Source of the DNA: Deferribacteraceae bacterium | GTDB taxonomy: Bacteria; Chrysiogenota; Deferribacteres; Deferribacterales; JAISNW01 | Assembly (NCBI GenBank): GCA_031285415.1 | Contig: JAITWF010000149.1 | Location: 1-8,303 of the forward strand | DNA: 8,303 nt | Reading direction: 5' to 3' | In this document: positions 6,012 to 8,303 of the stretch, piece after piece | How positions within the stretch are numbered: position 1 is the first letter of the stretch | Layout of the letters: every line of letters starts with the position of its first letter | The notes under the pieces: generated by a model | Seen by the model: only the letters and a program-made list of their open reading frames with translations | Databases searched by the model: none | Told to the model about the DNA's origin: nothing | Position numbers and translations under genes: made by a program

Positions 6012-7537
6012 ACCTAAAAATGCGTTGGGCAATCATCATCCTGGTGGTTGGTGGTGCGCTCTGGTTTATGCTCCCTCTTGATCAGAAGGTGCGTCTGGGG
6101 CTTGATCTTCAAGGCGGTATGCACGTTGTTCTTGGCGTGGATACTGAAAAAGCCGTTGAAGCACGCCTCGATAGCATCGTCTATCAGATGCGTAGAGAGC
6201 TTCAGAAGGAAAATATTCCATTCACATATGTGCAGAAGTCGCTCCCATACTCTATCAACGTCGGCGTGGAGAACGCTAACGACCGTATAGAGGAGATGGC
6301 AGAGCTATATCTGCTAAAAAGTGATGGTGGCAGTGCAACAGAGGTGAAGTACACACTCGATAGCGCAGAGGTGGAGCGTATCCGCCAGAATGCGGTGCTT
6401 CAATCGCTTGAGGTTGTACGCAACCGTATTGACGCATTCGGCGTCAGCGAGCCTGTCATTCAGCGTCAGGGGCTTAATCAGGTGCTTGTACAGCTTCCTG
6501 GTATCACCGATCCAGACAGAGCGATCAACCTGATCGGGCAGACTGCTCAGCTGATGTTCTACCTCGTTGATGATACCGTTACTCAGCAACAGCTCGATTC
6601 AGGCACTATACCATACGGTTCTATGATCCTGTATCAGAGAGAGCTTGATAAAAACAGCGGCAAGGTGCTCTCTAGCACCCCAGTGGTTGTAAAACGTGAG
6701 GTTATCCTTACAGGCGACAACCTGATGGACGCTGGCGTTCAGTACGATCAGTTTAACGAGCCAAACGTTTGGTTCCGCTTTGATCCAGCTGGCGCAAAGA
6801 TCTTTGAAGATATCACGACCGCTAACGTAGGCAAACCGTTTGCGATAGCACTTGATAACAACGTCTACTCCGCACCTGTAATCAGGGAGAGGATCCCTGG
6901 GGGCGAGGGGAGTATATCGGGCAACTTTACGCTAGAGCAGGCGCAAGACCTTGCGATAGTGTTAAGAGCTGGTAGCCTGCCAGCACCTGTTACGATCCTT
7001 GAAAACCGCACGGTGGGGCCATCACTCGGAATGGACTCGATCGCTAGCGGCGTTAAAGCGTCGATCATAGGTCTTATTGCTATCATAATCTTTATGCTGA
7101 TATACTACAGAGTATCAGGGCTTGTTGCGAATATGGGGCTTATCTTTAACTTTATCGTGCTTTTAGGTGCACTCTGTTTACTGAAAGCAACGCTGACGCT
7201 ACCTGGTATCGCAGGGGTAATCCTGACGCTCGGTATCGCCGTTGACGCTAACGTGCTAATATTTGAAAGGGTCAGAGAGGAGCTTCGCAACGGTCGCACC
7301 GTTATGAACGCATTCGAACTTGGCTATCAGAAAGCTTTCGGCACGATTGTGGATGCAAACGTAACGTCGCTTATCGCAAGTATAGTACTCTTTCAGTTTG
7401 GCACAGGCCCTGTAAAAGGTTTCGCAGTTACGTTGTCGCTCGGTCTTATAGCGTCGATGTTTACAGCGGTGTTTGTGACGAAAACGATCTTTATGACGTT
7501 TATCATCAAAAACGATCCTAAAAAGATCAGCATATAG
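6008..7537 (+). CDS. secD: Protein translocase subunit SecD
   Basis: SecD is an RND-type inner-membrane protein that, with SecF, uses the proton gradient to pull exported proteins out of SecYEG on the periplasmic side. The 509 residues contain transmembrane helix 1 (about 7-23), GLDLQGGMHVVL (31-42), a periplasmic region with RNRIDAFGVSEPVIQRQG (138-155) and VQLPGITDPDRA (161-172), then the second conserved P1/head portion with FAIALDNNVYSAPVI (278-292). The five-helix RND bundle follows (about 351-500). AVDANVLIFERVREE (411-425) holds the conserved aspartate implicated in proton movement (D413), and GPVKGFAVTLSLG (467-479) is also typical. It is shorter than E. coli SecD (about 615) but within the common bacterial range. 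ATG 6008 overlaps yajC. secF starts 11 bp after the stop. Confidence 0.97.
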   Translation: MNLKMRWAIIILVVGGALWFMLPLDQKVRLGLDLQGGMHVVLGVDTEKAVEARLDSIVYQMRRELQKENIPFTYVQKSLPYSINVGVENANDRIEEMAELYLLKSDGGSATEVKYTLDSAEVERIRQNAVLQSLEVVRNRIDAFGVSEPVIQRQGLNQVLVQLPGITDPDRAINLIGQTAQLMFYLVDDTVTQQQLDSGTIPYGSMILYQRELDKNSGKVLSSTPVVVKREVILTGDNLMDAGVQYDQFNEPNVWFRFDPAGAKIFEDITTANVGKPFAIALDNNVYSAPVIRERIPGGEGSISGNFTLEQAQDLAIVLRAGSLPAPVTILENRTVGPSLGMDSIASGVKASIIGLIAIIIFMLIYYRVSGLVANMGLIFNFIVLLGALCLLKATLTLPGIAGVILTLGIAVDANVLIFERVREELRNGRTVMNAFELGYQKAFGTIVDANVTSLIASIVLFQFGTGPVKGFAVTLSLGLIASMFTAVFVTKTIFMTFIIKNDPKKISI

Positions 7538-7548
7538 GAGCAGGCACA

Positions 7549-8303
7549 ATGATGGAGTTAATTAAACCCGGTACAAAGATCGATTTTGCCGGTAAATATA
7601 AGATGTTTTTCGTTGGTTCCGCTGTTTTTGTGGCGATTTGTCTCTCCTTTATCCTCTTCAAAGGGTTTAATCTAGGGATCGACTTCGCCGGTGGTACCGT
7701 CGTGCAGGTGAAGTTTACCAATCCTGTACACCTCGATGAGGTGCGTACAGGGCTTGCGCCAGCTATAAATGGCGATTTCGTGCTGCAAAACTTTGGTGAG
7801 CCGAACGAATTTCTGATCCGTGTTGTGGAGATGAAGGGGATCGGCTTGCAGGAGCTTTCAGACACTATAAAGACACAGCTGACCACTTCATTTGCAGCTG
7901 AAAACCCTACGATACAGAGGGTGGAGCAGGTAGGGCCGCAGGTGGGTGAAGAGCTTCGCCAGAAAGCGTTCCTTGCGATGATCTACTCTGCAATAGGGAT
8001 CTTGATCTACGTTGCATTCCGCTTTGAGATACTATTCGGTATCGGTGCGATCGTATCGCTGATACACGATATTATCATCACAATGGGGATCTATAGCATA
8101 ATCGGCAAAGAGTTTAACCTAACGGTTATGGCGGCGATCCTGACAGTAGCTGGCTACTCGCTGAACGATACTATCGTTGTATTTGATAGGATCAGAGAGA
8201 AGCTGAAAGATGATAAGAACAACCAGAAGTCATGGAAAGAGATCGTGAATATGAGTATCAACGAAACGCTCTCCAGAACGATCTTGACATCGGTGTTGAC
8301 ATT
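7549..8303 (+). CDS. secF: Protein translocase subunit SecF (3' end outside window)
   Basis: SecF pairs with SecD in the membrane to drive late steps of Sec export. The frame is open from ATG 7549 to the window end, giving 251 residues of a protein usually near 300. Transmembrane helix 1 is at about 19-37, followed by FNLGIDFAGGTVVQV (40-54), the SecF counterpart of the SecD glycine motif. A short periplasmic domain ends at VEQVGPQVGEEL (125-136). Helices at about 140-158, 162-184 and 190-212 follow, with GYSLNDTIVVFDRIRE (202-217) containing the conserved aspartate D207. The last visible part, INETLSRTILTSVLT, is typical of the family. AGGAG at 7536-7540, overlapping the secD stop, lies 8 nt before ATG 7549; a second ATG at 7552 is also possible. 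Confidence 0.97.
   Translation, partial: MMELIKPGTKIDFAGKYKMFFVGSAVFVAICLSFILFKGFNLGIDFAGGTVVQVKFTNPVHLDEVRTGLAPAINGDFVLQNFGEPNEFLIRVVEMKGIGLQELSDTIKTQLTTSFAAENPTIQRVEQVGPQVGEELRQKAFLAMIYSAIGILIYVAFRFEILFGIGAIVSLIHDIIITMGIYSIIGKEFNLTVMAAILTVAGYSLNDTIVVFDRIREKLKDDKNNQKSWKEIVNMSINETLSRTILTSVLT

Noticed and set aside
6048..6290. 80-residue plus-strand frame overlapping secD
   Set aside because: It is fully inside secD in another frame, is rich in Ser, Arg and Cys with no recognisable motif, and has no sign of independent initiation.
6664..6679. Hairpin GGTGCT-CTCT-AGCACC inside secD
   Set aside because: A 6-bp stem in the middle of a continuous reading frame with no T run after it. Such stems are expected by chance in 8 kb.

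Overview
The window is densely coding and entirely plus-strand. It looks like chromosomal core sequence from a Gram-negative bacterium: yajC-secD-secF, the queuosine genes queA and tgt, ndk, thrC and the end of glmM. Base composition is mid-range by eye (mid-to-high 40s % GC), with heavy use of ATA and AGA codons. The glmM phosphate loop (RYSGTENKLRVM) and the ndk and secD sequences suggest, from memory, something near Campylobacterota, Deferribacterota or the former deltaproteobacteria. I cannot settle the phylum from the sequence alone. No RNA gene, CRISPR array, insertion sequence or phage gene was seen.

Layout: (1) 1-276 is the 3' end of glmM. It overlaps by ATGA an unrecognised gene for a membrane-anchored helical protein (273-1169). 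(2) A 67-bp gap carries a good sigma70-type promoter with an extended -10, followed by ndk (1237-1650) and then thrC (1655-3022) after only 4 bp. (3) The thrC-queA junction holds a compact palindromic repeat of two hairpins. It has been absorbed into the 5' end of queA and supplies every in-frame ATG or TTG start upstream of the conserved QueA core. (4) queA, a YjaB-like GNAT acetyltransferase gene and tgt follow with overlaps or a 1-bp gap. (5) A second candidate promoter lies in the 3' end of tgt, ahead of yajC-secD-secF. secF is cut off by the window end.

How the genes work together: QueA and Tgt act in the same pathway, queuosine modification of tRNA wobble position 34. YajC, SecD and SecF form the auxiliary membrane complex of the Sec translocon. 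The order queA-tgt-yajC-secD-secF is the familiar one from Escherichia coli and many relatives, here with an acetyltransferase gene between queA and tgt. GlmM (cell wall precursor), Ndk (nucleotide pools) and ThrC (threonine) are housekeeping neighbours with no obvious direct link to these pathways. All genes are co-directional and no intrinsic terminator was found, so long read-through transcripts with internal promoters are likely.

I found no new multi-gene system. The most interesting site is the repeat at the start of queA. The next most interesting are the uncharacterised gene coupled to glmM and the acetyltransferase inside the queuosine pair.
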